Part shown: piece after piece, positions 21,946-33,540 of the stretch
Numbering within the stretch: the stretch's first letter is position 1
How the letters are laid out: each line of letters starts with the position of its first letter
DNA from: Escarpia spicata
Taxonomy: Eukaryota; Annelida; Polychaeta; Sabellida; Siboglinidae
DNA: 64,000 nt
Direction of reading: 5' to 3'
Assembly: GCA_963995525.1 (NCBI GenBank)
Contig: OZ023206.1
Coordinates: 74,058,506 to 74,122,505, forward strand
The notes under the pieces: model-generated
Told to the model about the DNA's origin: nothing
Databases searched by the model: none
The model's input: the letters and a program-made list of their open reading frames with translations, nothing else
Translations under genes and position numbers: made by a program

Positions 21946-23356
21946 CTAATGATAATAGTCTGGCTTCGGTTCGAAGAAACCGTCACCATTATAATCTCTT
22001 GGCTGATGCGGTGGATCTTCGAATTGTCGCTGTTGATAAGGATTCGTTTGTGGAAAGTAACATTTTGATAAACTACGGACGTATTGTGGTCCCATTGTGA
22101 GTTTCGCTGGTGGGGTATAACAATCCGACGCGTCACGAGTGTATCATGGTTCCATGGGCCGCGTCGCTAGTGGGAGATAACACGTAGATGCGTCACGAAC
22201 ATATCGTTGTCCCATGGGTCGGGTTACCCGCGGTATGGAATACGGCAATGCGGTGTAGTCGTTGGTGTGTGACTCGCAGTAGTCATTGCTGGGTGATTCT
22301 CTCCGTCCTGTACTCTGTGTGTTGCTCGTGCTACGGACGTTTCTTATCATCAGCGGTATCGCGATCAGGAACATTACAGGTATGCCGACTCCGAGCGTTA
22401 ACTTTATCGCAAACAGAACCTTCTCGGAACTGTCGGTCGTAGACTGTTTATTTGTCGGTGGTGCGTTTGTGGTGATAGTGGAGCTGCTGGTGTCGTGTTG
22501 TTCACTGGTTGGTTCCACCATTGTGATAGGACTTGTGGTTGTTGTTTCAGGTTCAGTGGTTAGTTCCAATGTAGCTGTGGCGGCTGTGGTAGTTTCGAAT
22601 GGTTCTGTTGTCGGTTCCCACGTCGTGGTGTCGTCGATTGTGGTATCGTCACATGTGGTGTAGTCGGGTACACTCGTAGTTGATTCTGTTGTCGGTTCCC
22701 ACGTCGTGGTGTCGTCGATTGTGGTTTCGTCACCTGTGGTGTAGTCGTGTTCACTCGTAGTTGATTCTGTTGTCGGTTACCACGTCGTGGTGTCGTCGAT
22801 TGAGGTTTCATCATGTGTGGTGTAGTTGGGTTCACTCGTAGTTGTTGTCGGTTCCCACGTCGTGGTTTCGTCGATTGTGGTTTTATCATCTGTGGTGTAG
22901 TTGGGTTCACTCGTAGTTGGTTCTGTTGTCGGTTCCCACGTCGTGGTTTCGTCGATTGTGGTTTTATCATATGTGGTGTAGTTGGGTTCACTCGTAGTTG
23001 GTTCTGTTGTCGGTTTCCACGTCGTGGTGTCGTCGATTGTGGTTTCATCATCTGTGGTGTATGGTTCACTCGTAGTCGGTTGATATTTCGGAGGCACGTA
23101 TACGATTTCGGCAGAAACAATGTTGGACACTTTGCTGACTCGGTCGGTATTGTTGTGGATTACCTTCAGGCCAAAGAATAGGGTTTCTCCGCTAAAACCG
23201 GCGGGGAAACATATCACGATTATTTCAGTTTAGATGGTGTCAATGGAGAATAGGGATTTCCAGCGACGTTGTCAGTGTCGTTGAGTCGAGAAGTGTTGTC
23301 GAAAGAATATCGCAACCATTTGATGTCGGTGCTGACGCGGATGTCGTACGATGATG
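21946..23356 (-). pseudogene. CLCA gene B exon 12: mucin-like repeats, TM helix, cytoplasmic tail
   Basis: Order of parts: SSYDIRVSTDIKWLRYSFDN (beta strand region), a frameshift near 23,230, and ETLFFGLKVIHNNTDRVSKV, matching the last CLCA strand. Then come six 27-residue Thr-rich repeats, a helix VLFAIKLTLGVGIPVMFLIA, and a tail with repeated Y(V/T)RDAS.CY motifs. TAA interrupts the repeats at 22,777-22,779 and TGA the tail at 22,144-22,146. The frame then stays open, with the same tail motif repeated, to TAG at 21,946-21,948, probably the original end. Confidence 0.82.
22594..23083 (-). repeat. 81-bp coding minisatellite (Thr-rich mucin-like repeat)
   Basis: The landmark 'cgtcgtgg' recurs at 22,621, 22,702, 22,783, 22,858, 22,939 and 23,020. 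That is an 81-bp period (one unit is 75 bp), or 27 residues such as EPTTEPTTSEPNYTT plus DDETTIDDTTTW. Thr and Ser density suggests an O-glycosylated stalk ahead of the membrane helix. Confidence 0.93.
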
Positions 23357-23984
23357 CTGACAAACAAAACAAATTAATATTATATTGTAGCAATTGCTGT
23401 ATCAGTGTCTAAGAAGACTGCAGTAAGAATAGCCAGATAGAAACGGCAGGAATAACGGTTTCAGTATTAATGCAATCAGTAGATCATATTTCCTTTCATT
23501 GTTGATCATATTACCATATAAACAAATAGGTCAAACGTTGCCTTACGACAGACTATTATATATCTTCATATGTCTGTCATCGTAAAAAAACAACGAATCT
23601 CAGCCTTATTTCAATGTTTCTTGTAATTTGTCGTTCACGAAAATAGTCATATTACTGCGATTACAGCACAATTGGCTGGTTAGTGTGAAGTGTTCATTGC
23701 AAATGTAGACAGCATAGAATTGATATATTAATTGGATTGCCGACGTCTTCTTTCATAAAACAAAATTACTGCAATATAACTAGGCAATGTTGTTGGGCTT
23801 GCTATAACAAAAGTTGCTTTATTACAAATAAAAAAAAACTCACATACAAAACATGTACAGTTTTATAGTGGAGAACAAAATATTATGTACGTCATTAACG
23901 TTACACAATCTTTATAAATTATTCTACTTTGAACTGAATAAATAACCCGAATTAATATTGAATGTTGCGAAGACATATCCATAC

Positions 23985-24104
23985 CCACTCCGTCATCTTT
24001 CATCAATTTCCATGGCAACGTTCCCACTCGAACCTCGACCTTTGCTCCAATTAAAGGGGAATATCCTTTCTTAACTTCCGCTCTCACGATCAATTGCAAT
24101 GTTG
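23985..24104 (-). pseudogene. CLCA gene B exon 11 with lost acceptor
   Basis: It encodes [20 protein letters not shown], like gene A exon 11. Where gene A has AAAG before CAACG, gene B has TAAT before CAACA, so the acceptor AG has become AT. The donor GTATGG at the other end is intact. Confidence 0.82.
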
Positions 24105-24473
24105 ATTAATCTAAATTTAAAATATCAAATAGATTGCTGTGAATATCAGCATTGCCATAACTTGAAATGTCGTTGCTGTCAATACTTAAGATTATACAAG
24201 ACATTTACGTAAGGTGAACGTAAAGAAGAAAACATTATTTGCGATTCAAAATAAAGCTACACATCGTAGTAGATTATAATTTTCAGTATTAAAATGGAAT
24301 GGCGATGAAAAATAACCTTCTTCTAAACAAATGATATATATAAAGAACGTTGAATTCCTGTATGTATACAATGTCTAGTTTGTAATAACATTTCACTCAC
24401 ACAAGTGCCGTCAATAAGGGCTATGGTCGCGCAAATGCGACAAATGCCTAATTAACATGATTTAGTTACGTGC

Positions 24474-24618
24474 CTGTGAAGTCGATCTCTTGGTTGCTGA
24501 GGAAAGCCCTCACCCTGATTGGGTAACTGTCGTCGGACAATGATTTTGACGTTACATGTAGTTGAGTTTGGGTGGCGGCCGATCCGTTGTTTTTCATCAC
24601 GACCATCCATTCACCCAC
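24474..24618 (-). pseudogene. CLCA gene B exon 10 with GC donor
   Basis: The 145-nt exon encodes VGEWMVVMKNNGSAATQTQL and HVTSKSLSDDSYPIRVRAF. It ends ACA G followed by GCACGT; gene A has ACT G followed by GTATGA. The donor T is therefore C. GC-AG introns exist, but with the other lesions this is probably decay. Confidence 0.82.
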
Positions 24619-24934
24619 CTTGTGTAAAAAGGAAGAACCATATCAGTTGGGAAATTTGGCTAAACTCATAGTTGTAGTGTTAAAAAAAGATGAGTGATCG
24701 CAAATTAGCAGTACATTATTCCAACACTTTTTTTCCTGAATATACTACAAGGCGGTTTTGCCAGATGACACTTCCACAAATCGAGGTTATTAAAAACACG
24801 CACATATGTACACACGTTGTCTTATGTGAGACGCGCGTGCACGCATCAGATACTATCAGCACAGGCGTAACACTAAGATGGCTGCTGCTGCTATCTCAAA
24901 AAATATATGCTACACTTTCCTTGTTTGCCCCTTT

Positions 24935-25075
24935 GGATCGCCGCCGCCAAAACCACCGCCACCACCATCTCCATCTCCATCTCCACCTCCACCACCAACA
25001 CAACCATCACCACCACCACCACCACCACAGCCACCGCCACCACCTCCACCACCACCACCACCACAACCATAATTG
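24935..25075. repeat. (CCA)n / (CCACCG) trinucleotide array
   Basis: About 140 bp of CCA-rich triplets in gene B between exons 9 and 10, within the intron 24,619-25,181. Confidence 0.95.
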
Positions 25076-25181
25076 GCAAGGACTCGATCATAACTACCAC
25101 TATCACAAATACTACTAATAATATTAATTGCACTGATGATATTTAAAAAATCGTAATAAAAGAATAATACTAATGACTCAC

Positions 25182-25410
25182 TTCCGTTTCATTTAACGAT
25201 ATCATCACTTGTTTCTGTGCGATGTCGTGACGTCCGTTTGGACCGTTCGCCTTGTAACTCAGTCCTGAAGGTGACGTCACGAGGACGTCTAAGGTGAAAG
25301 TACTGCCGGAATACGAAAGTGGTCGCAGTGTCTCGGCCGATGCTTGAGTCGATGGCCACTGATCTGCTGACTTAGTCCCTCGCACTGACCAACACTGTCT
25401 CCAGCAGCAA
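25182..25410 (-). pseudogene. CLCA gene B exon 9 with stop and frameshift
   Basis: In the expected frame the exon reads LLLETVLVSARD, TAA, then VAIDSSIGRDTATTFVF, which matches the CLCA post-VWA strand. The match then moves to another frame (STFTLDVLVTSPSG). Its length of 229 nt is one more than a multiple of three, although both neighbours require phase 0. This fits one net inserted base. Gene A has no visible counterpart. Confidence 0.8.
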
Positions 25411-25449
25411 CTGAAAATTATAAACATAAACACGTTGTGTACGTGACAC

Positions 25450-25560
25450 GCACGTACACTCACGCGCGCCGCGCGTGCACGCACGCACACGCACACACGC
25501 ACACACACACACACGTACGTACACAAAAACACAAGTACGCACGCTTACATAAACACACAC
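25450..25560. repeat. CACG/CACA-rich microsatellite
   Basis: Short compound CA/CG array in the intron between gene B exons 8 and 9. Confidence 0.85.
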
Positions 25561-25821
25561 TATACATATTAACGTCACAAACATTACAAAAGAAACCACT
25601 TGGCTAAGATGTGTGTAAGTTGGTAACAAAGCCAAGAGCAAACATTGTTTTAAGAATTTAACATATCAGTAGGATATTCTGTGTCTGTGTGAATTAATGG
25701 TTATAGCGCGACGTCAAATATAGCATGCGTATTTACCTTACAGGATCAACTGAAAATGTGGTCAGTTTAATCATACTATTTGTTAAAATGACTAGGAGTA
25801 ATACTTAACAGATAAACACAC

Positions 25822-26121
25822 CTCAACGGGAGCAACACCTGGAGCATCGTTTTCAGACTCTTTCACGGTCGTTCTGAAAGCAATCTGTAGATTTGTGGAG
25901 TCAGACGCCCCTGAATCGAAGAACGACTTCCCTTTTGTGTAGGCTGCTAGTTCGACCAACTTCGGCTCAGCGTTGTCACTTATCATAATGGTATGAACGA
26001 CGACCCCTTTCTGGCGCAAGGTTGGCTTGACAGCAGCGATGTAAGGGTCTACGTTCTCCTCGCCGTCGCTTACTAGCACCACGACCCCACCACTGGCAGG
26101 ACGTTGACCGGTCTCGAGTAA
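25822..26121 (-). pseudogene. CLCA gene B exon 8: VWA end
   Basis: The exon has 300 nt and encodes LLETGQRPASGGVVVLVSDG and ELAAYTKGKSFFDSGASDST, ending VAPVE before GTGTGT. Intact in isolation. Confidence 0.9.
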
Positions 26122-26760
26122 CTGGCAAAAGTACCAAGAAAACAATGAGCTTTGTAGTCAGAGGACTCACGTTATTTCGCCAAAAAGCGGTAGATTTACC
26201 TGTTTTGATGATGTGATCACGGCATATGAGGATCTGGCACCAAATGATTCGAGCATCAGTTAAAAGGAGAGTGCATGCGTGAAAGGGAGTCGTTTCATCA
26301 GCAATAATTATTCAATCGTAGGGTACATTTACTTCTTTTGTAAAGCATGTTCAACGTAAAATGTTTGTTAAACAGTACAATTGCATTACAAATTAGCAAC
26401 TATGTCAGTAAACCTTGAAGTTCACCGGCGTATGGCGATTTGAGATCAGAAGAAATATAGACCGTGAAACATTGGTGAGAGTATGCAAACAAATTAAAAA
26501 GCGTCCGTTCTCCTGCACAAGTGGTAGACTTGGCACCTCTGGTAACAGTATTTATATTTTATTATTGAATCAGATGATTATTTTGATCATCCGATGGTCA
26601 TTATCCAGGTTATCGTGCAAAAGTATATATTAAACAATCTTGAAATGCTGTCAAAGTAGATGCTCCACCGCCAATTTTCACAGTCATGCATGCACGTCAT
26701 GCGGGCACGTTGACATAATTTTATCAAGGGTGATACCAACATTATTTTAGTTGCCTTTAC

Positions 26761-26985
26761 CTCCACTCCGCGTAGCAGTCCTTTACCGATCGCTGTGTAT
26801 CTTCCTGTGCTTTGCGGAAGTTTTGCGACCAAGTTGTCTCTCACACTATTGGAATTTATTTCGGTGAGAGTTGCAGCGGTTGTGGCGTCGCTGCTGAATG
26901 TCACTATTCCGACCGAGTAACCCGCTGGAATGACGTTCTTCACGTAGTCGGACGATGTCTGGTAAAGTTTTTGTATCCGGGTTAC
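26761..26985 (-). pseudogene. CLCA gene B exon 7: VWA middle
   Basis: The exon has 225 nt and encodes [30 protein letters not shown] and YTAIGKGLLRGVE before donor GTAAAG. Intact in isolation. Confidence 0.9.
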
Positions 26986-27488
26986 CTGTTGGTAGGTGAT
27001 ACATAACTAATGAGCACACATACTTATTTATTTCGTAACTGATCACTTTTATGATGTCTACAGACAACAACAGGTGTTTTGATTTAATTTTTACTATTTT
27101 TAATTTTTACATTATTAGTGTTTTACATTGTTTCTCTTCTCAAGTTTGTAGTTACGAATTTATAAGAAAATGATGTTACTTTCAGAGGTGACGATGCCAG
27201 ATGCGATCGCTACCTGTGTTATTTTCAGAAGCAACGATAAACTCCTGCACATCTGGTTGTATACATAACGTGATACCTACTAAAACAAAGTTCAAGGTTT
27301 CATATATGTTCACTCGCGTCTCCATCTTCATTACGTCATAAACATACAGCGTATACTCATCATGTTACTAATAGTGCGTCCGTTAAAGTCCACTCACCTC
27401 GTTAGGACACTGGCATTAATGTCACAAACATATGCTCATCACAAATTTACTTCAATTGACATTCACTAGTAATGACATATATACTCAC

Positions 27489-27582
27489 CCCGTTACGTCC
27501 AATACCATCACAATCCGTTTGCTTTTTGCTTGAACGATGCGGAATGTGGGATTCTGCGGTTTGTTTATAGCGGGGTTGTTTC
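27489..27582 (-). pseudogene. CLCA gene B exon 6 with MIDAS deletion
   Basis: It encodes [20 protein letters not shown] and then stops at GG before donor GTGAGT. Compared with gene A the last ten nucleotides of DVSGSMG are missing. DxSxS is lost and exon 7 would be read out of frame. Confidence 0.88.
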
Positions 27583-27704
27583 CTGGAATACACAATTAAT
27601 GGTTGCTTGCAACTGCATTTTTGTTATATAACTGTTATTAGTTTAATTTACAGTTAATAACATAGACAGGTGACCATTTCAAACAACGTGCATAACCGAA
27701 ATTA

Positions 27705-27845
27705 TTGAATTGTTTGATAAATAATAGTACTAACAATATTACATATAATAACAATTATATTGATGATAATAGCAAAAATAATAATGATAATAATGATCAT
27801 ATTGATAATGGTGATGATGATGATGATGATAATAACAATAAACGC
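27705..27845. repeat. AT-rich (AAT/GAT)n low-complexity stretch
   Basis: Imperfect AATAAT, GATGAT and ATAATA units in the intron between exons 5 and 6 of gene B. Confidence 0.75.
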
Positions 27846-27973
27846 TGTAACTGTTCAGAAGCGCGTAGGTGTACAAAAAAATGGGGATGATATATGTTAA
27901 TAATAATTGATTCGACAAGCATTTAGTGCAACGAAGTGATATCAGTTTTGATATATTATTAACATGCACCGAC

Positions 27974-28109
27974 CATTGCGAAAATCGTCGTGTTCACGCA
28001 TGATCTCCCACGCACTCCGGCCTTCACACAGATCGTTATGAATATTCGGTGCTTCGTCGTTGTGCAGTGTCGCCCGGTTATTTTCGTCGTTGTCGCAAAA
28101 CGTTGTCAC
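27974..28109 (-). pseudogene. CLCA gene B exon 5
   Basis: The 136-nt exon encodes VTTFCDNDENNRATLHNDEA and [13 protein letters not shown]. The acceptor TATCAG is good. The donor reads G|GTCGGT, which keeps GT but is weak compared with G|GTATGT in gene A. Confidence 0.88.
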
Positions 28110-28194
28110 CTGATATAACAAACTTGAGCGAGTGAGATTTTTATTAATGAACAACTGAATGAGTCGAGTTTGTGGGTACGAAGAGTGGTAAAGA

Positions 28195-28880
<686 letters not shown>

Positions 28881-29084
28881 GTTAATATTACCTTGTGTAT
28901 ATCGATTGTATTAAAGGGAATAAAAACACCTATTGCTTGATTTCATGTTATATTACATCCTGCTATCTATATTCACGTCCACCAAGCCCAAACAATTCAA
29001 TGAATTAGAAATTCCACATTTATGATGTGCATCCGGACATTTTCGAATATGCATATTTTTGGCGCGCTTTTCGGGATGCTGAGA

Positions 29085-30312
29085 TGTGACATCACTTATG
29101 ACTCAAACTCGCATCAGGCCGACCCTTTCCAAGCATTCAGAACATGTTTAGAAGTATAGCTTTTGCGTCGAAACGAGCGTCAGAATGAGTTATTGTGCAA
29201 TATTCCGACGTAATACAAACACTAGTCATCATAGTGGAACAAGCAGTTATCTTACGGTTCCACGTGAATCAAATTTTATTCAAAACAACGAATGCGAATG
29301 GGCATACAAGTCGACTAGGTTTCGCCCAGCTTGGGCTCGTTTTCAGAATAATTATTTCGAATGCAACCAACGGGAGATTATCTATTCCAATAAACATACA
29401 TAGCAAACATATATTGTATCCAGCTACAGAAAGTAACGTGTATAATCTCATAATATCACTAGAATATCGATATATGAAGGAGTTTTACAATTTATCATAA
29501 CAACTTAAATCAGTCAGATATTCTCCGCTGGTGGCGCTGGCCCAGTGGGTAGGCGCGCTGGTTTTTTGCCATTTATTTTACAATCGGGCGACGCCGGTTG
29601 AATCCTGACAGCATGCAAACCATTGATTTTCCTTACACTTTTTTGGTTTATGTTTTCACGAAGTAATATAAACCAAATCATTTTATACTATAATGCACTG
29701 TTTGTAAATCATTTTTATTTTTGTAAATAATTAAAATATGGTTATTATATAACGATGTTTCTAAATTTTATTTATCCAAACAAATATAATGTAATGGATA
29801 TATAATTTATTAATTGTAAATATACTGTACGGTAATATATTGTAATATATGTAATTATATATGTGAAAACAGATTGTGATCTGTTTGGATAAATACAATT
29901 TAGAAACATCGAATAAATAATTACTACAAAAATATTTAAAAATATTTACAATCAGTGCATCATAGTATACTAAATTATATGGTTTATATTACTTCGTGAA
30001 AACATAAACAAAAAAGTGTAAAGAAAATCAATGGTTTGCATGCTGTTAGGATTGAACCGGCGTCGCCCGATTGTAAAATAAATGACAAGAAACCAACGCA
30101 TCTACATATGAGCTAGCGGCACCAACAGAAATTCGCTGACTGATTTAAGTTGTTATGATAAATTGTACAACTCCTGCTTCATATATCGATATTCTTGTGA
30201 TATTATGAGATTATACACGTTACACGTTACCAAAAGCTATCCTTGTAAACATGCTGTGAATGCATGGAAAGGGTCGGCCTGATGCGTGTGTGTGTCATAA
30301 GTGACGTCACGA
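29085..30312. mobile_element. Foldback (near-palindromic) element with tRNA-like sequences in both arms
   Basis: Left-arm blocks 29,085-29,180 and 29,420-29,790 are inverted copies of 29,860-30,312. For example 'atcaggccgaccctttcc' pairs with 'ggaaagggtcggcctgat', and 'caatcgggcgacgccggttg' with the reverse complement of 30,053-30,072. A 240-bp stretch in the left arm has no partner. Each arm holds a pol III A-box-like and B-box-like pair. Arms differ by scattered substitutions. It lies in intron 4 of gene B. Confidence 0.8.
29532..29620 (+). other. tRNA-like (pol III promoter-like) sequence in the left foldback arm
   Basis: TGGCCCAGTGGGTAGG fits the A box (TRGYNNARNGG). GGTTGAATCC, about 45 nt further on, resembles the B box (GGTTCRANTCC) with one change. 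The acceptor and T stems do not pair, so this is a tRNA-derived relic, not a working tRNA gene. The inverted partner at 30,033-30,120 keeps a better B box, GGTTCAATCC. Confidence 0.55.
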
Positions 30313-30922
30313 TACCACGTGATCGCCTAGCTCATTAAAATTTAATTTTCCGCGGCAATCGCTTCACAGACGGGCTTAACATCGAATTGATGCTACAAAT
30401 AAATTTGTTGGTATTTGTTTAATGTTGCCAAATGCTACATACAATGTTAAACTTTGTGTACACATAGAAAAAGGATATTAGAGCTAAAGCCTTATTTTTA
30501 TTTCCTTTAATGATTGAGTGGGTGAAATTAAAATAAGCATGTGTGACTTGGTGAGTAAGGAAACCAAGCATAGAGTGCATACAACACTGGGTTAATTTGG
30601 TGGAAGTAGTACGTGTGCGAAGTATTGCTTTGTCTCAGGGCAGGTATAGTTCACAATTAAAGATTTATTATTATTATGGCCGAAATAAATGTAAGCACTA
30701 ATTATCGAGAAACTATTTGCGGGCTACATAGTTCCAATTTCCTGCTATCGTCGCATCCAAGTAGGAACAATTTGCTGACATATTAGACACCTTTACATAA
30801 ACAATTGCAAACGTTCGCATACATGCACACACATATATTGTCTAGCAAAATTAATACTTACGAACGCAGCGAAAACGCTTTTCGAAATATAACGTCAACA
30901 GGTAAACAAATCAATTGAATAC

Positions 30923-31197
30923 CTCCGTCACGTTGTGGTAGAACATCAGGGAGGCTTCTACACCTGGGTTTCCAAGAAGCGGTCTAAAGTAGCATGTTTC
31001 AGTTGGCAGTCCAGTCGCCTCGTCTACAACGCATTCTCCATTGGTGACGTAATCTACGTGGCTCCCTCTCATGTGCTTGCCGCACTTGACCGCGGTCACC
31101 TCGCCGTTCGAGTGATAGAACCTCTTCCTTCCGATCACGGGATACTCGTCCCGGAGTCCCCACCTCAAATGGCCCCACTCGTGAACGAACGTCGGGC
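30923..31197 (-). pseudogene. CLCA gene B exon 4: zinc protease motif
   Basis: It encodes [20 protein letters not shown] with all zinc ligands. It is one codon longer than gene A exon 4 (LLGNPG against HHTPG) and ends FYHNVTE before GTATTC. No lesion inside this exon. Confidence 0.92.
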
Positions 31198-31264
31198 CTA
31201 CGAAAGGGAAACACGATATTGAACTTGACGGTGCATCTAGGCAACATTATTGTTTACATTGCGC

Positions 31265-31875
31265 GCGTACACACACACACACGCTCGCACATACAAATTC
31301 ACAAGCACACGCGCACGCATAAATGCACATGCATGCGCGCGAATACGTACACGCTCACGTACACGCACACGCGCGCACACACATGCACATATAAACACAC
31401 ACAAACAAGCACGCGCACATATATAGACAAGCAAACGCACACGCATAATCACACATGCACGTTATCAAATACGCATTGGCATGTGCACACGCATACGGGA
31501 GAGCGCACACGCACACATACATATAAACACACACACGCGCACACACACACAAACAAACACCCACACACACGCATACATACAGACACACTCAACGCTCACA
31601 ATCACATGTAATACACAAACTCTCACATACATTCACAAACGCATTCACGCCCGCACGCCCGCACGCCCGCACGCCCGCACGCCCGCACGCCCGCACGCCC
31701 GCACGCCCGCACGCCCGCACGCCCGCACGCCCGCACGCCCGCATACATACACTACACAACACACACAAACACACAAACACACACACACACACAAACATAC
31801 ACACACACACAAACACACATATACACACATATACATAAACACTCACACACACGCACACGCACACGCACACGCACA

Positions 31876-31939
<64 letters not shown>

Positions 31940-31940
31940 A
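31265..31940. repeat. CA-rich compound array with a (CGCCCGCA)n core
   Basis: Mixed CACA/CGCA units, then about twelve 8-bp CGCCCGCA units (31,647-31,742), then a long pure CA run (31,880-31,936). It lies in intron 3 of gene B. Confidence 0.95.
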
Positions 31941-32049
31941 CCAATAAAAAATTATCAAACCATGTAAATAACAAATGCACAAATAGCAGTTCTTTTGGAT
32001 ATTTAAACGATCAACAGAGGGAGCCACATTGGGCGTCAGAAATGCTCAC

Positions 32050-32251
32050 CGTGAAATCCAAATAGTCTGACCACCGTCTGAAACGAGGCTAGCATGTAGC
32101 CTATGGGCAGTTGTATGTACTCCCCTGGTTTTTCACACTCTCCGAAAGTCCACGTAGTCGGAGTTTCCACCTCCGGGCCGTCGACGACGACATTGGCTAA
32201 GCTGAACGTCTCTGTTGTTGCCGCGGTGTAGCTGTTGCTACTTCCCCAACT
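32050..32251 (-). pseudogene. CLCA gene B exon 3
   Basis: The 202-nt exon encodes SWGSSNSYTAATTETFSLAN and a GECEKPGEYIQLPIGYM segment. Acceptor GGCAG, donor GTGAGC. No lesion inside this exon. Confidence 0.88.
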
Positions 32252-32277
32252 CTGCCGTGCTAACAGCGAAGTTACTT

Positions 32278-32515
32278 GCTTACTTGCGTACATGTATACA
32301 TACGTGCATGCATGTATACATGCACACGTGCGTACGCACATAAGTGCATGCATACTCACGTACGTACATACATACATACATACATACATACGTACATGCG
32401 TACATGCGTACATACGTACATACATACACACATACATACATACATACATACATACATACATACATACATACATACATACATACATACATACATACATACA
32501 TGCATACAAACATGC
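32278..32515. repeat. (CATA)n microsatellite
   Basis: Imperfect then pure CATA repeats (pure core 32,430-32,500), immediately upstream in gene sense of gene B exon 3. Confidence 0.95.
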
Positions 32516-32559
32516 ACACGTTTACATAAGCAAACAAGTTCCACCTGCCACCGTTTCGA

Positions 32560-32845
32560 AACTAAGGCAATTTCGTTAACCTCTAGTTGCCTGTGTCTTT
32601 CGGAAGAGACACCAAAACCCGTTGGTCCCTTCTATCTAGTGTTTATGCCAGGGAAAGTAAAAGATCACATACAGGCGGTAAATGCGTAAACTGTCGTGGA
32701 CTGACAGAGTGGTGGTCTCTATTTGAAAGCCATTGTATCTTGTTTCCAGCGGCCGGGCTTGATTCCCGGTAGGGTGTGTGAGAGACGCCGAGCAGGCAGT
32801 GTATAAAGTATATACACTGGATCATTTGACCCACCGGATCCTATG
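32560..32845 (+). mobile_element. tRNA-derived SINE-like element
   Basis: The segment 'ctttcggaagagacacc' with the following 'aaaacccgttggtccc' resembles a motif common in SINE and LINE tails. A T-arm-like hairpin, CCGGG-CTTGATT-CCCGG, at about 32,752-32,770 has a perfect 5-bp stem. An A-box-like stretch TGACAGAGTGGTGGTCTC lies about 60 nt before it. It is in intron 2 of gene B. I cannot name a family. Confidence 0.45.
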
Positions 32846-32930
32846 TGAATTTATATACTAGCACACAAGAACACATATTCAATAGTGATACATATTACAC
32901 ATAATATTTGTAAAATACGCTAGTCCTTAC

Positions 32931-33017
32931 CTTCGGTACTAGGATGGTGACTCTGCGAAAGTAAACACGCCTGTATGTCGCTACAAACAGGACGGACGAG
33001 GCTCGCTCAAAAATAAA
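32931..33017 (-). pseudogene. CLCA gene B exon 2
   Basis: The exon has 87 nt between acceptor TTTTTTCAG and donor GTAAGG. It encodes FIFERASSVLFVATYRRVYF and then RRVTILVPK. No lesion inside this exon. Confidence 0.88.
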
Positions 33018-33234
33018 CTGAAAAAACCCACAATATATAACTACTATTACCTGAGGATACCACTGTTCGTACTGCTAACACGAATTTGCGGAAACTATGT
33101 GTTGTTGCGCAAATTACAGTTAATTAGGGCTACCAATATTCACACATTATTTTCGTTTGCACTACACTGGTTGGACATACTGCACATTTTGCTTGAAGTG
33201 AAATATCCGTTGCTACAGGAACGGCGACGATAGG

Positions 33235-33540
33235 ACAGACGGCGGTGGTACAATGGACGGTGGAGGTAGGAGGGACGATGGAGGTAGGAGGGACGGTGGA
33301 GGTAGGAGGGACGATGGAGGTAGGATGTACGACGGAGGCACGAAGGACGATGGTGGAGGTAGGATGTACGAAGGAGGCACGAAGGACGATGGAGGTAGGA
33401 TGGACGATGGAGGTAGGAGGGACAACGGAGGTAGGATGGACGATGGAGGTAGGATGGACGACATAGGCAGGAGGGACGATGGAGGTAGGAGGGACGATAA
33501 AGGTAGGAGGGACAATGGAGGTAGGACGGACGATGGATAT
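33235..33540. repeat. G/A-rich minisatellite, 18/15-bp (gatggaggtaggagggac)
   Basis: About 17 variable units such as 'gacgatggaggtaggagg'. It abuts the 3' tail of the LINE at 33,541. The same family recurs beyond the LINE's other end at 37,290-38,105. Confidence 0.92.

Noticed and set aside
29532..29620. Functional tRNA gene
   Set aside because: Pol III boxes are recognisable but the acceptor and T stems do not pair and the anticodon arm is not formed.
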